NCBI GenBank assembly: GCA_934590505.1
Contig: CAKTPC010000088.1
Coordinates: 1-8,154, forward strand
Direction: 5' to 3'
DNA length: 8,154 nt
DNA from: an uncultured Oscillospiraceae bacterium
GTDB taxonomy: Bacteria; Bacillota; Clostridia; Oscillospirales; Oscillospiraceae
Of the stretch, positions 1 through 6,076 are shown one piece after another. The notes below the pieces were generated by a model. It saw only the letters and a list, made by a program, of their open reading frames with translations, did no database searches and was not told the DNA's origin. Within the stretch, counting starts at the first letter, position 1; every line of letters begins with the position of its first letter. The position numbers and the translations under genes are program-made.

Positions 1-83
1 GTGTGAGCGAGGAGGAAATGCGCGCCATGATACAAGGAGGAGAGACAGATGATAGAAGTCAGATCCCTGCGGAAGAGTTTTGA
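1..83 (+). CDS. C-terminal tail of an upstream gene, probably a GntR/YtrA-family regulator (partial)
   Basis: The third reading frame is open from the window edge and reads VSEEEMRAMIQGGETDDR and a few more residues before TGA at 81-83. An acidic 'SEEE-x-x-x-MI' ending is typical of short GntR-family repressors of the YtrA type, and such genes usually sit directly before a YtrB-like ATPase gene, as here. If the frame is real, it overlaps the next gene by 35 bases and the AAGGAGG ribosome site lies inside it. The DNA-binding and effector regions are off the window, so the family call rests only on the tail and the gene order. An alternative is that the upstream gene ends in frame 1 at TGA 4-6. 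Confidence 0.4.
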   Translation, partial: VSEEEMRAMIQGGETDDRSQIPAEEF

Positions 84-942
84 CGGCTTTACCGCGCTCG
101 ACGGGCTGGACATATCCGTGCCGGACGGCGCGGTCTACGGACTTGTCGGGCCGAACGGCGCGGGCAAGTCGACGCTGATACGCCATTTGGCCGGTATCCT
201 CCGGCAGGACGAGGGCGAGGTGCTGTATAACGGCGAGGCAGTCTTTGAAAACCCCGAGGTAAAGGCACAGATAGCGTACATACCGGACGAGGTGTTCTAC
301 TACCCCGGCGCGTCGGTGAAGGACATGATGCTGCTCTACCGGCGCATGTACACAAGCTTCAGCGAGGAGCGCTACAACAAGCTAGCCACGGCCTTCGGAA
401 TAGCCCCGGAGCGTTCGTTCAAGCGGCTTTCAAAGGGGATGCAGAAGCAGGCGGCGTTCTGGCTGGCGCTGTCGCTCTGCCCAAAGTACATGCTGCTCGA
501 TGAGCCGCTCGACGGGCTCGACCCGGTGATGCGCCGGCAGATAATGAAGCTGCTGCTCGCGGATGTCGCTGAGCGCGGGACGACGGTGCTCGTCTCCTCG
601 CACAACCTGCGCGAGCTTGAGGACGTGTGTGATCACGTCGGCATAATGAATGGGGGCAGGATGCTTCTGCAGCGCCCGCTGAGCGAACTGCAGGACAACA
701 CAGTCAAGGTGCAGCTCGCGCTGCCGGACGACAGGGAGCTGCCCGAGGGACTTGAGATACTGCACAAGAGCGTCACAGGTCGGCTGTACCAGCTGATAGT
801 GCGCGGGACGGCGGAGGAAGTGACGAACGTTCTGGCCGCAGCGCAGCCGTTTTTCATAGATGTGCTGCCGCTGACACTGGAGGAGATATTTATTTATGAG
901 CTTGGAGGCGCTGACAGTGAGATCAAAGATATCATTCTTTAA
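49..942 (+). CDS. ABC transporter ATP-binding protein, YtrB-like efflux type
   Basis: This 297-residue protein is the cytoplasmic ATPase of an ABC exporter or ABC-2-like complex. Visible motifs are Walker A GPNGAGKST (34-42), signature LSKGMQKQ (127-134), Walker B YMLLDEP (147-153), a D-loop GLD (156-158) and the switch histidine in SSHN (H185). The position where most ATPases carry the Q-loop glutamine reads YIPDE (77-81), a form I associate with the YtrB/EcsA-like group. Residues from about 215 form a C-terminal extension beyond the catalytic core. AAGGAGG at 34-40 stands 8 nt before the ATG. The last codons overlap the permease gene, which implies translational coupling and one complex. 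The substrate cannot be told from the sequence. The role as ATPase is very secure; the subfamily is less so. Confidence 0.93.
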   Translation: MIEVRSLRKSFDGFTALDGLDISVPDGAVYGLVGPNGAGKSTLIRHLAGILRQDEGEVLYNGEAVFENPEVKAQIAYIPDEVFYYPGASVKDMMLLYRRMYTSFSEERYNKLATAFGIAPERSFKRLSKGMQKQAAFWLALSLCPKYMLLDEPLDGLDPVMRRQIMKLLLADVAERGTTVLVSSHNLRELEDVCDHVGIMNGGRMLLQRPLSELQDNTVKVQLALPDDRELPEGLEILHKSVTGRLYQLIVRGTAEEVTNVLAAAQPFFIDVLPLTLEEIFIYELGGADSEIKDIIL

Positions 943-2764
943 CAAGGCCGTTGCGCTGAATCTGCTCAAGCGCTTCTGGCCGCTGTGGACCGCGTACTTC
1001 GCGGCGATGATATTCGTGTTTCCGGTGAACCTGCTCAGCAAGCTGCGTTTTAACCTCCGCGGCAGCCTGCTCGAAATATACGGCGTGAACCGCCACGTTC
1101 TTGAAACGTGCAGGTTTGAGTTCCCGGTCACGTTCGTTTTTGCCGTACTCATCGCGATGGCGGTGTTCAGCTATCTGTACGATACGCGCAGATGCGGCCT
1201 TGCAAACTCCCTGCCGCTGCGCCGTGAGACGATGTACTGCACGGCCTTCATCACGGGGCTTGTACCGATGCTCATTGCCAATCTGCTCGTCTGGGCGGCG
1301 GCGTGGATCATCCTCGCGGGAACGCCGAACGTTATCGCAGGATATATGCTGATACGGCTTGGGACGTCGCTCATGTGCAGTACGGCCTTCTTCGGGCTTG
1401 CCGCTTTCTGCGCCGCACTGACGGGGAACCTGCTGGTGCTCCCGGTACTCTACGGCGTTATTAACATCGCGGCGGTGCTGCTCGAGCACGCGGTGGAGGC
1501 GCTGCTGTCCGTGCTGGTCTACGGCTACGCTTACGACGGCTCGGTGCTCGATTTCCTCTCACCGGTCAAGATGCTTTTCATCAACGGCGACGTCATATCC
1601 ACACTGATACCCGGTGTGGAGGACGGCGTCTATACCTATTCCGTCACATGGTCCGGATACCTTATCGGTTTCTGCATCGCGGGACTCGTGCTTGCCGTAC
1701 TGGGGCTTATCATAGTCCGCCGCCGGTGCATGGAGCTTGCCGGGGATGTTGTAGCCGTGAGCTGGCTCAGGCCCGCGTTCAAATACTGCATGGCCATAGG
1801 CGGGGCGCTGACCTTTGCCTGCGCCGTGTACTATTGGTTCTTTGACGATGTACTCTACGGCGTACCGGCGGCGGTACTCGTGATTGCGATGCTGCCGGTG
1901 GGGGCATTTATAGGCTGGTTCGGATCAGAGATGCTGATACAGAAAACACTGCGCGTGTTCTCCAAGGGCTGGAAGCAGTACGCCGCGGTGTGCATCGTGC
2001 TCATGTCACTTGCACTGTGCGCGGAGCTTGACGTCACAGGCTACGAAAAGTACATCCCGCCGCTTGACGAGATCGACTACATAAATTTCTCCGAGGGCAG
2101 CACCGGGCACGAAAACCAGCCGGAGACGCTGGAGCTTTACCGTGAGTTTCACCGGAAGCTCATTGACTCGAAAAACCTCTCGGACCGTACCGACGGCGGC
2201 TACTACATCGAGCCGCTCAATTACTACCTCAAGGACGGCAAGCATGTCTGCCGACTGTACCGGCTGCCATACAGCGATGAGCTGACGAGCGACCAGGACT
2301 CCGCGATAGGCGCGCTCGACAGGCTGCTCAACTGCCCGGAGCTTATCGCGCAGCGCGTTTATCCGAGCATCCCGGTCACGGAGGACAGCATAAGCACAGC
2401 CTATCTGAGCATCGAGAATATCGGGGATGACGGCAGCTACCTTAACGACACCGTTCGCCTGACACCGGCGCAGGCTTATGAACTGTACACGGAGTGCATC
2501 GTGCCCGATGCGGAGGACGGTACGATCGGCCTGCGCTTTGCATCCGACACCGAGGAGATACGCCTGCGCACGACAAATGTGTGGATATACATGGAGATGT
2601 CGGAGTTTGTCGGCCGCAGCGCCAATGCCTACAGCGAATACATCTATGACTATATAAGCCTCGACCTGCTCACGGACTCGGCGCGCACGTATAAGTGGAT
2701 AACCGAGAACACCTCCGTCGAGCCGATAGACGGGTACCTCAACATAAACTACGGGAAATACTGA
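917..2764 (+). CDS. ABC transporter permease with large soluble C-terminal domain
   Basis: This is the membrane partner of the preceding ATPase. From the chosen GTG start the protein has 615 residues and begins VRSKISFFNKAVALNLLKRF, a short amphipathic lead before the first helix, as I expect for this family. About eight or nine hydrophobic segments follow up to roughly residue 370, for example near 24-40, 71-88, 110-134, 150-168, 172-188, 248-268, 291-310, 315-333 and 354-369. The remaining ~240 residues are polar, contain YIPPLDEIDYINF, and form a soluble domain, possibly the DUF6449-type domain known from clostridial permeases; I have not verified that. GGAGG at 904-908 lies 8 nt before GTG 917. 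An in-frame ATG at 896, with AGGAG at 881-885, would add seven residues. The start overlaps the ATPase gene by 26 bases. The transported substrate is unknown. Confidence 0.85.
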   Translation: MRSKISFFNKAVALNLLKRFWPLWTAYFAAMIFVFPVNLLSKLRFNLRGSLLEIYGVNRHVLETCRFEFPVTFVFAVLIAMAVFSYLYDTRRCGLANSLPLRRETMYCTAFITGLVPMLIANLLVWAAAWIILAGTPNVIAGYMLIRLGTSLMCSTAFFGLAAFCAALTGNLLVLPVLYGVINIAAVLLEHAVEALLSVLVYGYAYDGSVLDFLSPVKMLFINGDVISTLIPGVEDGVYTYSVTWSGYLIGFCIAGLVLAVLGLIIVRRRCMELAGDVVAVSWLRPAFKYCMAIGGALTFACAVYYWFFDDVLYGVPAAVLVIAMLPVGAFIGWFGSEMLIQKTLRVFSKGWKQYAAVCIVLMSLALCAELDVTGYEKYIPPLDEIDYINFSEGSTGHENQPETLELYREFHRKLIDSKNLSDRTDGGYYIEPLNYYLKDGKHVCRLYRLPYSDELTSDQDSAIGALDRLLNCPELIAQRVYPSIPVTEDSISTAYLSIENIGDDGSYLNDTVRLTPAQAYELYTECIVPDAEDGTIGLRFASDTEEIRLRTTNVWIYMEMSEFVGRSANAYSEYIYDYISLDLLTDSARTYKWITENTSVEPIDGYLNINYGKY

Positions 2765-2770
2765 TACCGG

Positions 2771-2799
2771 AGCGGCTGCACTATGCAGCCGCTTCTTTA
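2771..2799 (+). terminator. Intrinsic terminator after the ABC module
   Basis: A perfect 10-bp stem, AGCGGCTGCA (2771-2780) with TGCAGCCGCT (2784-2793) around a CTA loop, is followed by TCTTT. It begins 6 bases after the permease stop codon and separates this operon from the protease gene. The T-run is short, so termination may be only partial. Confidence 0.75.
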
Positions 2800-2853
2800 A
2801 TGCGGGTTCATACATTGTATTCATCTTGTTTAAAAATTCTTGGGACTTTGTTC

Positions 2854-2882
2854 ATTACAACGTCATAAATGCCATGTATAGT
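2854..2882 (+). promoter_or_regulatory. Candidate vegetative promoter for the htrA-like gene
   Basis: ATTACA (2854-2859, 4 of 6 matches to the -35 consensus) and TATAGT (2877-2882, 5 of 6 to the -10 consensus) are separated by exactly 17 bases. Transcription would begin near 2889, about 60 bases before ATG 2949. It lies after the upstream terminator and agrees with a free-standing protease gene. I saw no clear CIRCE or CtsR-type operator around it. Confidence 0.45.
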
Positions 2883-2948
2883 AAGGCACGTAAACAAGAG
2901 AAGTACACAGCATGTACCTTTCCAAAAGAAGATAAGAAGGTTCCGATT

Positions 2949-4394
2949 ATGTATTATCCGTATGATGATGAACATCCGGAGCAGGCCGCCCCGGAAAGCA
3001 CAACTTCAACCCCACAGGCCGATACGACCGACAGAGTCAACGGCGAGTATCATTACAAAAACGGATATACCCAGAAGATTTATTCCGATGCGCACTATGT
3101 CCGCGAGGATGAAAGCACCGTTCCTCCTAGATACTACACTCCCCCCGAAAAGCCCGCCAAGGAAGCCAAGGAGCCGAAGGCTCAGGGCTCCGGCAGCGGC
3201 TGGGTAAAGATAGTATGCGTTGCACTTATATGCGCACTGCTCGGCGGCTTCGCCGGCGGCGCGATAATGAGCGGCAAATACTCCAGCAGGATGGATCAGC
3301 TTGAAAGCCAGATTGCCGAGCTGAGCAGCGAGGAAAAGCAGCTGGCCGTTAATACCGGCAGCGCCCCCGCAGTGAGCAGCACCGCAGGCAGCGCAATGTC
3401 CGCATCGAGCATATATGACCTCGCGTGCCAGCAGGTCGTCGGCATCTCAAGTGAGATCACCTACAGCAACTTCTTCGGCATGACAAGCTCCGCCGCTGTC
3501 AGCGGCTCCGGCTTCATCGCCTCCTCCGACGGCTACATCATCACGAACTACCACGTGATACAGAACGCCTACGAAGGCAATTTCGACATCAACGTCATGA
3601 CCCATGACGGCACCAAATACATCGCGACCGTCGTCGGCACCGAACAGGACAACGACATCGCGGTTTTGAAGATAGATGCTGAAGGACTCAATCCTGTCAC
3701 CTTCGGTGACAGCGACGAGCTTGCCGTGGGCGACACAGTGTACGCCGTAGGCAATCCCCTCGGCGAGCTCGAGTTCTCCATGAGCACTGGCCATGTCAGT
3801 GCAAAGGACAGAGCCATTACCACCGAGGAAAGCACCACCCCGATAAATGTGTTCCAGATCGACGCGGCTGTTAACTCCGGCAACTCCGGCGGCCCCGTGT
3901 ATAACGATCAGGGTCAGGTAGTCGGTGTTGTCAACGCCAAGTACAGCGCCACCGGCGTCGAGGGCATAGGCTTTGCGATACCCGCAAACGACGCGGTCTC
4001 CATCGCGAACGACCTCATCACCAAGGGCTACGTCACCGGTAAGGCCTATATGGGCGTCGAGATCGACAACCGCTACAGCTCCATGTACAGCCAGTACTAT
4101 AATATGCCTGTCGGCGCATATGTCGGCGGCGTGACGAGCGGGAGCTGCGCAGAGAAGGCCGGCATAGAGGTCGGCGATATCATCACCAAGCTTGACGGCG
4201 AAGAGATCACAAGCTACACCGATCTCAAGAACGCCATCAGCAACCACTCCGCGGGCGACACCGTTGAGGTCGAGCTTTACAGGGCAGGCGAGAGCCGCAC
4301 CGTAAGCATCACCTTCGATGAGAAGGGACCTGACGACGGCGCACAGACCAGCGGATCGAGCAGGCAGAACACTCTGCCGGGACTCGGAAATTAA
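2949..4394 (+). CDS. htrA: Membrane-anchored HtrA/DegP-like serine protease with one PDZ domain
   Basis: This is a trypsin-like (S1C family) quality-control protease, probably degrading misfolded proteins outside the membrane. From ATG 2949 it has 481 residues: a polar, tyrosine- and proline-rich cytoplasmic tail (1-84), one membrane helix (about 85-107), a short predicted coiled coil (112-133), a protease domain (about 155-360) and a PDZ domain (about 366-456). The catalytic triad is visible as H202 in TNYHVI, D236 in DNDIAVLKID and S313 in NSGNSGGPV. The order matches the single-pass HtrA/HtrB/YyxA proteases of Firmicutes. AAGAAGG at 2934-2940 lies 8 nt before the ATG. A longer frame opens at TTG 2826, but that start would lie upstream of the candidate promoter's transcript and has no good ribosome site. 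Terminators on both sides suggest a single-gene transcript. Stress control is likely from the family but not shown here. Confidence 0.93.
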   Translation: MYYPYDDEHPEQAAPESTTSTPQADTTDRVNGEYHYKNGYTQKIYSDAHYVREDESTVPPRYYTPPEKPAKEAKEPKAQGSGSGWVKIVCVALICALLGGFAGGAIMSGKYSSRMDQLESQIAELSSEEKQLAVNTGSAPAVSSTAGSAMSASSIYDLACQQVVGISSEITYSNFFGMTSSAAVSGSGFIASSDGYIITNYHVIQNAYEGNFDINVMTHDGTKYIATVVGTEQDNDIAVLKIDAEGLNPVTFGDSDELAVGDTVYAVGNPLGELEFSMSTGHVSAKDRAITTEESTTPINVFQIDAAVNSGNSGGPVYNDQGQVVGVVNAKYSATGVEGIGFAIPANDAVSIANDLITKGYVTGKAYMGVEIDNRYSSMYSQYYNMPVGAYVGGVTSGSCAEKAGIEVGDIITKLDGEEITSYTDLKNAISNHSAGDTVEVELYRAGESRTVSITFDEKGPDDGAQTSGSSRQNTLPGLGN

Positions 4395-4428
4395 TTTGCT
4401 ACTACTCTACTCCTATAAATCCTCTCTT

Positions 4429-4484
4429 TTCTCCCAAAACGGAGAGCCTCACACGAAAGTGTGGGGCTCTTTGTTTTGGGAGAA
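4429..4484 (+). terminator. Long hairpin terminator after the htrA-like gene
   Basis: The core stem pairs AGAGCCTCACAC (4443-4454) with GTGTGGGGCTCT (4459-4470) around a GAAA tetraloop, with one G-U pair, and is followed by TTTGTTTT. This is a standard strong terminator. The pairing does not stop there: 4441-4442 with 4471-4472 gives two G-U pairs, and 4429-4440 pairs perfectly with 4473-4484. The complete hairpin is about 26 bp. The A-run in the left arm faces the U-tract. It starts 34 bases after the protease stop codon. Confidence 0.85.
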
Positions 4485-4516
4485 GCAAAAAATTCCCGGA
4501 TATCGAAAAATTTATA

Positions 4517-4545
4517 TTGACACTGCGGTAGAATGTTGTTAGAAT
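4517..4545 (+). promoter_or_regulatory. Near-consensus sigma-70/SigA promoter for the structured RNA (and possibly the pot operon)
   Basis: TTGACA (4517-4522, full match to the -35 consensus) and TAGAAT (4540-4545, 5 of 6 to the -10 consensus) are separated by exactly 17 bases. Transcription should start near 4551-4552. It is the best promoter in the window. It sits some 410 bases before potA, which marks the stretch between as transcribed RNA. Confidence 0.85.
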
Positions 4546-4576
4546 AAGTCGTCTCAATTGGATATTCCGAGTTTAT

Positions 4577-4622
4577 CCGAAGCAAGATAGCGACCGCTGC
4601 GGGGGCTGAATGGCCCGAAGCA
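4577..4622 (+). repeat. Repeated hairpin plus CCGAAGCA unit inside the RNA
   Basis: CCGAAGCA occurs at 4577-4584 and again at 4615-4622. Each copy starts in the 3' arm of a small hairpin (4560-4578 and 4603-4616) and is followed by a similar purine-rich stretch, AGATAGC and GCTAAGG. The spacing of 38 bases suggests two related structural units side by side. The repeat is short, so chance cannot be excluded. Confidence 0.4.
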
Positions 4623-4897
4623 GCTAAGGCCACACGGACAGCCGGGTCGAATGCCGATAAACCGCGAGCGCGGTGGCAACTTTAGTTGCCTTATTGATTG
4701 AGTGGGGAGCGCAGGCTCCCAAGAGCTCAAGTTTTATAAGTTGGTTACTATAAACCGGTGCTAAAAAGCATAAACTTGTGAAATGGTCAATAAGAGTAGT
4801 AAAAGTAATCTTTGCTATATAGACTCTCAAATCCATTTGGGCTGAAGTCCCCGCACGCGGGGGCAGTGCATACCTGCATATTATTACAGCTCTTTTC

Positions 4898-4937
4898 AGG
4901 CAAGTCGTGCTTTTTGCATGACTTGCCTTTATTTTTT
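4898..4937 (+). terminator. Strong intrinsic terminator immediately before potA
   Basis: AGGCAAGTCGTGC (4898-4910) pairs with GCATGACTTGCCT (4916-4928) over 13 bp including one G-U pair, with a TTTTT loop, followed by TTATTTTTT. It ends at 4937. The potA ribosome site AGGGAG is at 4943-4948 and ATG at 4958. This spacing is what one sees for a transcription attenuator, though it also fits a stand-alone RNA placed just before an operon. Confidence 0.88.
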
Positions 4938-4957
4938 ACGACAGGGAGAACGGGGCT

Positions 4958-6076
4958 ATGAAAAAAATCATCGAGCTGAAAAACATCACCAAATCCTTCG
5001 ACGGAGAGACCGTGCTGGACGATATCAGTCTTGATATCTATGACAACGAGTTTCTCACGCTTTTAGGTCCCTCGGGCTGCGGCAAGACCACGACGCTGCG
5101 TCTCATCGGCGGCTTCGAGACGGCCGACAAGGGAGACATTATCTTCATGGGCGAGAACATCAACGACGTGCCGCCATACAAGCGCAATGTCAACACCGTT
5201 TTCCAGCGCTACGCCCTGTTCCCGCATCTGAATGTTTTTGAGAACATCGCCTTCCCGCTGCGTGAAAAGAAGGTCGACCGCGAGGAGATAGAGGAAAAGG
5301 TAGAGGAGATGCTCTCCCTTGTCGCACTCAAGGGCTTTGAGCACCGCAGCGTCACGAGTCTCTCAGGCGGCCAGCAGCAGCGCGTCGCCATCGCGCGCGC
5401 CCTCGTCAGCCGCCCGAAGGTGCTGCTGCTCGATGAGCCGCTTGCCGCGCTCGACCTCAAGCTGCGCAAGGACATGCAGCAGGAGCTCAAGAAGATCCAG
5501 AAGGCGACGGGGATAACCTTCGTCTTTGTTACGCACGATCAGGAAGAAGCGCTGTCCATGTCGGATACGGTCGTAGTTATGTCCGAGGGGCGCATCCAGC
5601 AGATAGGCACGCCTATCGATATCTACAACGAGCCGACCAATGCTTTCGTCGCGGACTTCATCGGCGAGAGCAACATCGTTGACGGCATCATGCTTGAGGA
5701 CAGAAAGGTATCCTTCTCGGGGCACACCTTTGACTGCGTTGACGCGGGCTTCGACAAGCGTGAGCCGGTCGACGTCGTTGTGCGCCCGGAGGACGTGGAT
5801 GTTGTTTCCGAGGAAAAGGGCATGCTGCGCGGCGTCGTGACCTCGGTCACGTTCCTCGGCGTGCACTATGAGATCATCGTCGATATCGGCGGCTTCAAGT
5901 GGATGATCCAGACCACCGACTTTGTCGACGTCGACGAGCATATAGGACTGTATATCGAGCCGGACGCGATACACATCATGCACAAGTCCGAGTACTCCGG
6001 CATGTACGGCGACTACTCGTCCTTCTCCAACGAGCTTGACGAGCTGAGCAACGCAGAAAGCGAGAGCGAAGAATGA
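4958..6076 (+). CDS. potA: Spermidine/putrescine ABC importer, ATP-binding protein PotA
   Basis: This 372-residue protein is the cytoplasmic ATPase that powers polyamine uptake through the PotB/PotC channel. Motifs are Walker A GPSGCGKTT (37-45), Q-loop Q83 in TVFQRYALFPH, signature LSGGQQQR (135-142), Walker B VLLLDEP (155-161), D-loop ALD (164-166) and switch H193 in VTHDQEEAL. A C-terminal regulatory TOBE-type region follows from about 277 (RPEDVDV), ending in an acidic, serine-rich tail (about 351-372). Length and motif order match PotA/CysA-type importers, and the following permease genes support polyamines over other substrates. AGGGAG at 4943-4948 serves ATG 4958. The stop overlaps the potB start by four bases (ATGA), so translation is coupled. 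It lies directly behind the terminator of the structured RNA, which may control it. Confidence 0.93.
   Translation: MKKIIELKNITKSFDGETVLDDISLDIYDNEFLTLLGPSGCGKTTTLRLIGGFETADKGDIIFMGENINDVPPYKRNVNTVFQRYALFPHLNVFENIAFPLREKKVDREEIEEKVEEMLSLVALKGFEHRSVTSLSGGQQQRVAIARALVSRPKVLLLDEPLAALDLKLRKDMQQELKKIQKATGITFVFVTHDQEEALSMSDTVVVMSEGRIQQIGTPIDIYNEPTNAFVADFIGESNIVDGIMLEDRKVSFSGHTFDCVDAGFDKREPVDVVVRPEDVDVVSEEKGMLRGVVTSVTFLGVHYEIIVDIGGFKWMIQTTDFVDVDEHIGLYIEPDAIHIMHKSEYSGMYGDYSSFSNELDELSNAESESEE

Larger units (their letters stand above)
4551..4937 (+). ncRNA. Structured RNA of unknown family: stand-alone ncRNA or attenuator leader of potABCD
   Basis: About 387 nt lie between a strong promoter and a strong terminator with no credible reading frame. 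Pairings I can trace by eye are GGATA 4560-4564/4574-4578, GGGC 4603-4606/GCCC 4613-4616, ACCGC-GAGC-GCGGT 4661-4674, GGCAAC-TTTA-GTTGCC 4675-4690, GGGAGC-GCAG-GCTCCC 4705-4720, CAAGTTT 4728-4734/4772-4778 enclosing hairpins 4743-4756 and 4759-4770 (a three-way junction), AAATGG 4781-4786/4833-4838, AGAGT 4793-4797/4823-4827 and CCCCG 4849-4853/4858-4862. I see no hallmarks of RNase P, tmRNA, 6S, SRP or a riboswitch class whose core I could recall. The terminator ends 20 nt before potA, so a leader role is possible. That an RNA is made is likely; its function is inference. Confidence 0.75.

Noticed and set aside
430..1152. Long minus-strand frames opposite the ABC, htrA and pot genes
   Set aside because: They mirror GC-rich codon structure of well-supported + strand genes and show no recognisable domains.
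2826..2948. Longer htrA-like protein from TTG 2826
   Set aside because: It adds 41 residues with no family character, has no ribosome site, and would start upstream of the predicted transcript start; ATG 2949 has a good ribosome site.
4611..4630. SRP RNA-like stretch GAAGCAGCTAAGGC in the RNA region
   Set aside because: It resembles the 3' side of SRP helix 8, but the GGAA tetraloop and the matching 5' strand are missing and the surrounding folds do not give an SRP S-domain.
4644..4655. GGTCGAATGCC resembling a tRNA/tmRNA T-arm
   Set aside because: No acceptor stem, no CCA end and no flanking T-stem of 5 bp could be formed, so neither tRNA nor tmRNA is supported.
4661..4690. T-box-like GCGGTGGCAAC
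   Set aside because: The T-box core needs GGGTGGNACCGCG in an antiterminator bulge just before the terminator. Here the bases form two simple hairpins some 200 nt upstream of it, and the downstream genes are polyamine transport, not aminoacyl-tRNA or amino acid genes.
4813..4821. Extended -10-like TG-C-TATATA inside the RNA as a separate potA promoter
   Set aside because: Only 4 of 6 matches to the -10 consensus and no -35 element at a suitable distance. It also lies upstream of the terminator, so it would not avoid it.
4318..4836. Small open frames on both strands (4318-4542 +, 4391-4633 -, 4624-4836 -)
   Set aside because: They run through terminator hairpins, the promoter or the structured RNA, have no family resemblance, and lack convincing ribosome sites.
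4546..4924. AAGTCGT (4546-4552) pairing with ATGACTT in the terminator as an antiterminator
   Set aside because: Most of the upstream copy lies before the expected transcription start, so it would not be in the RNA.
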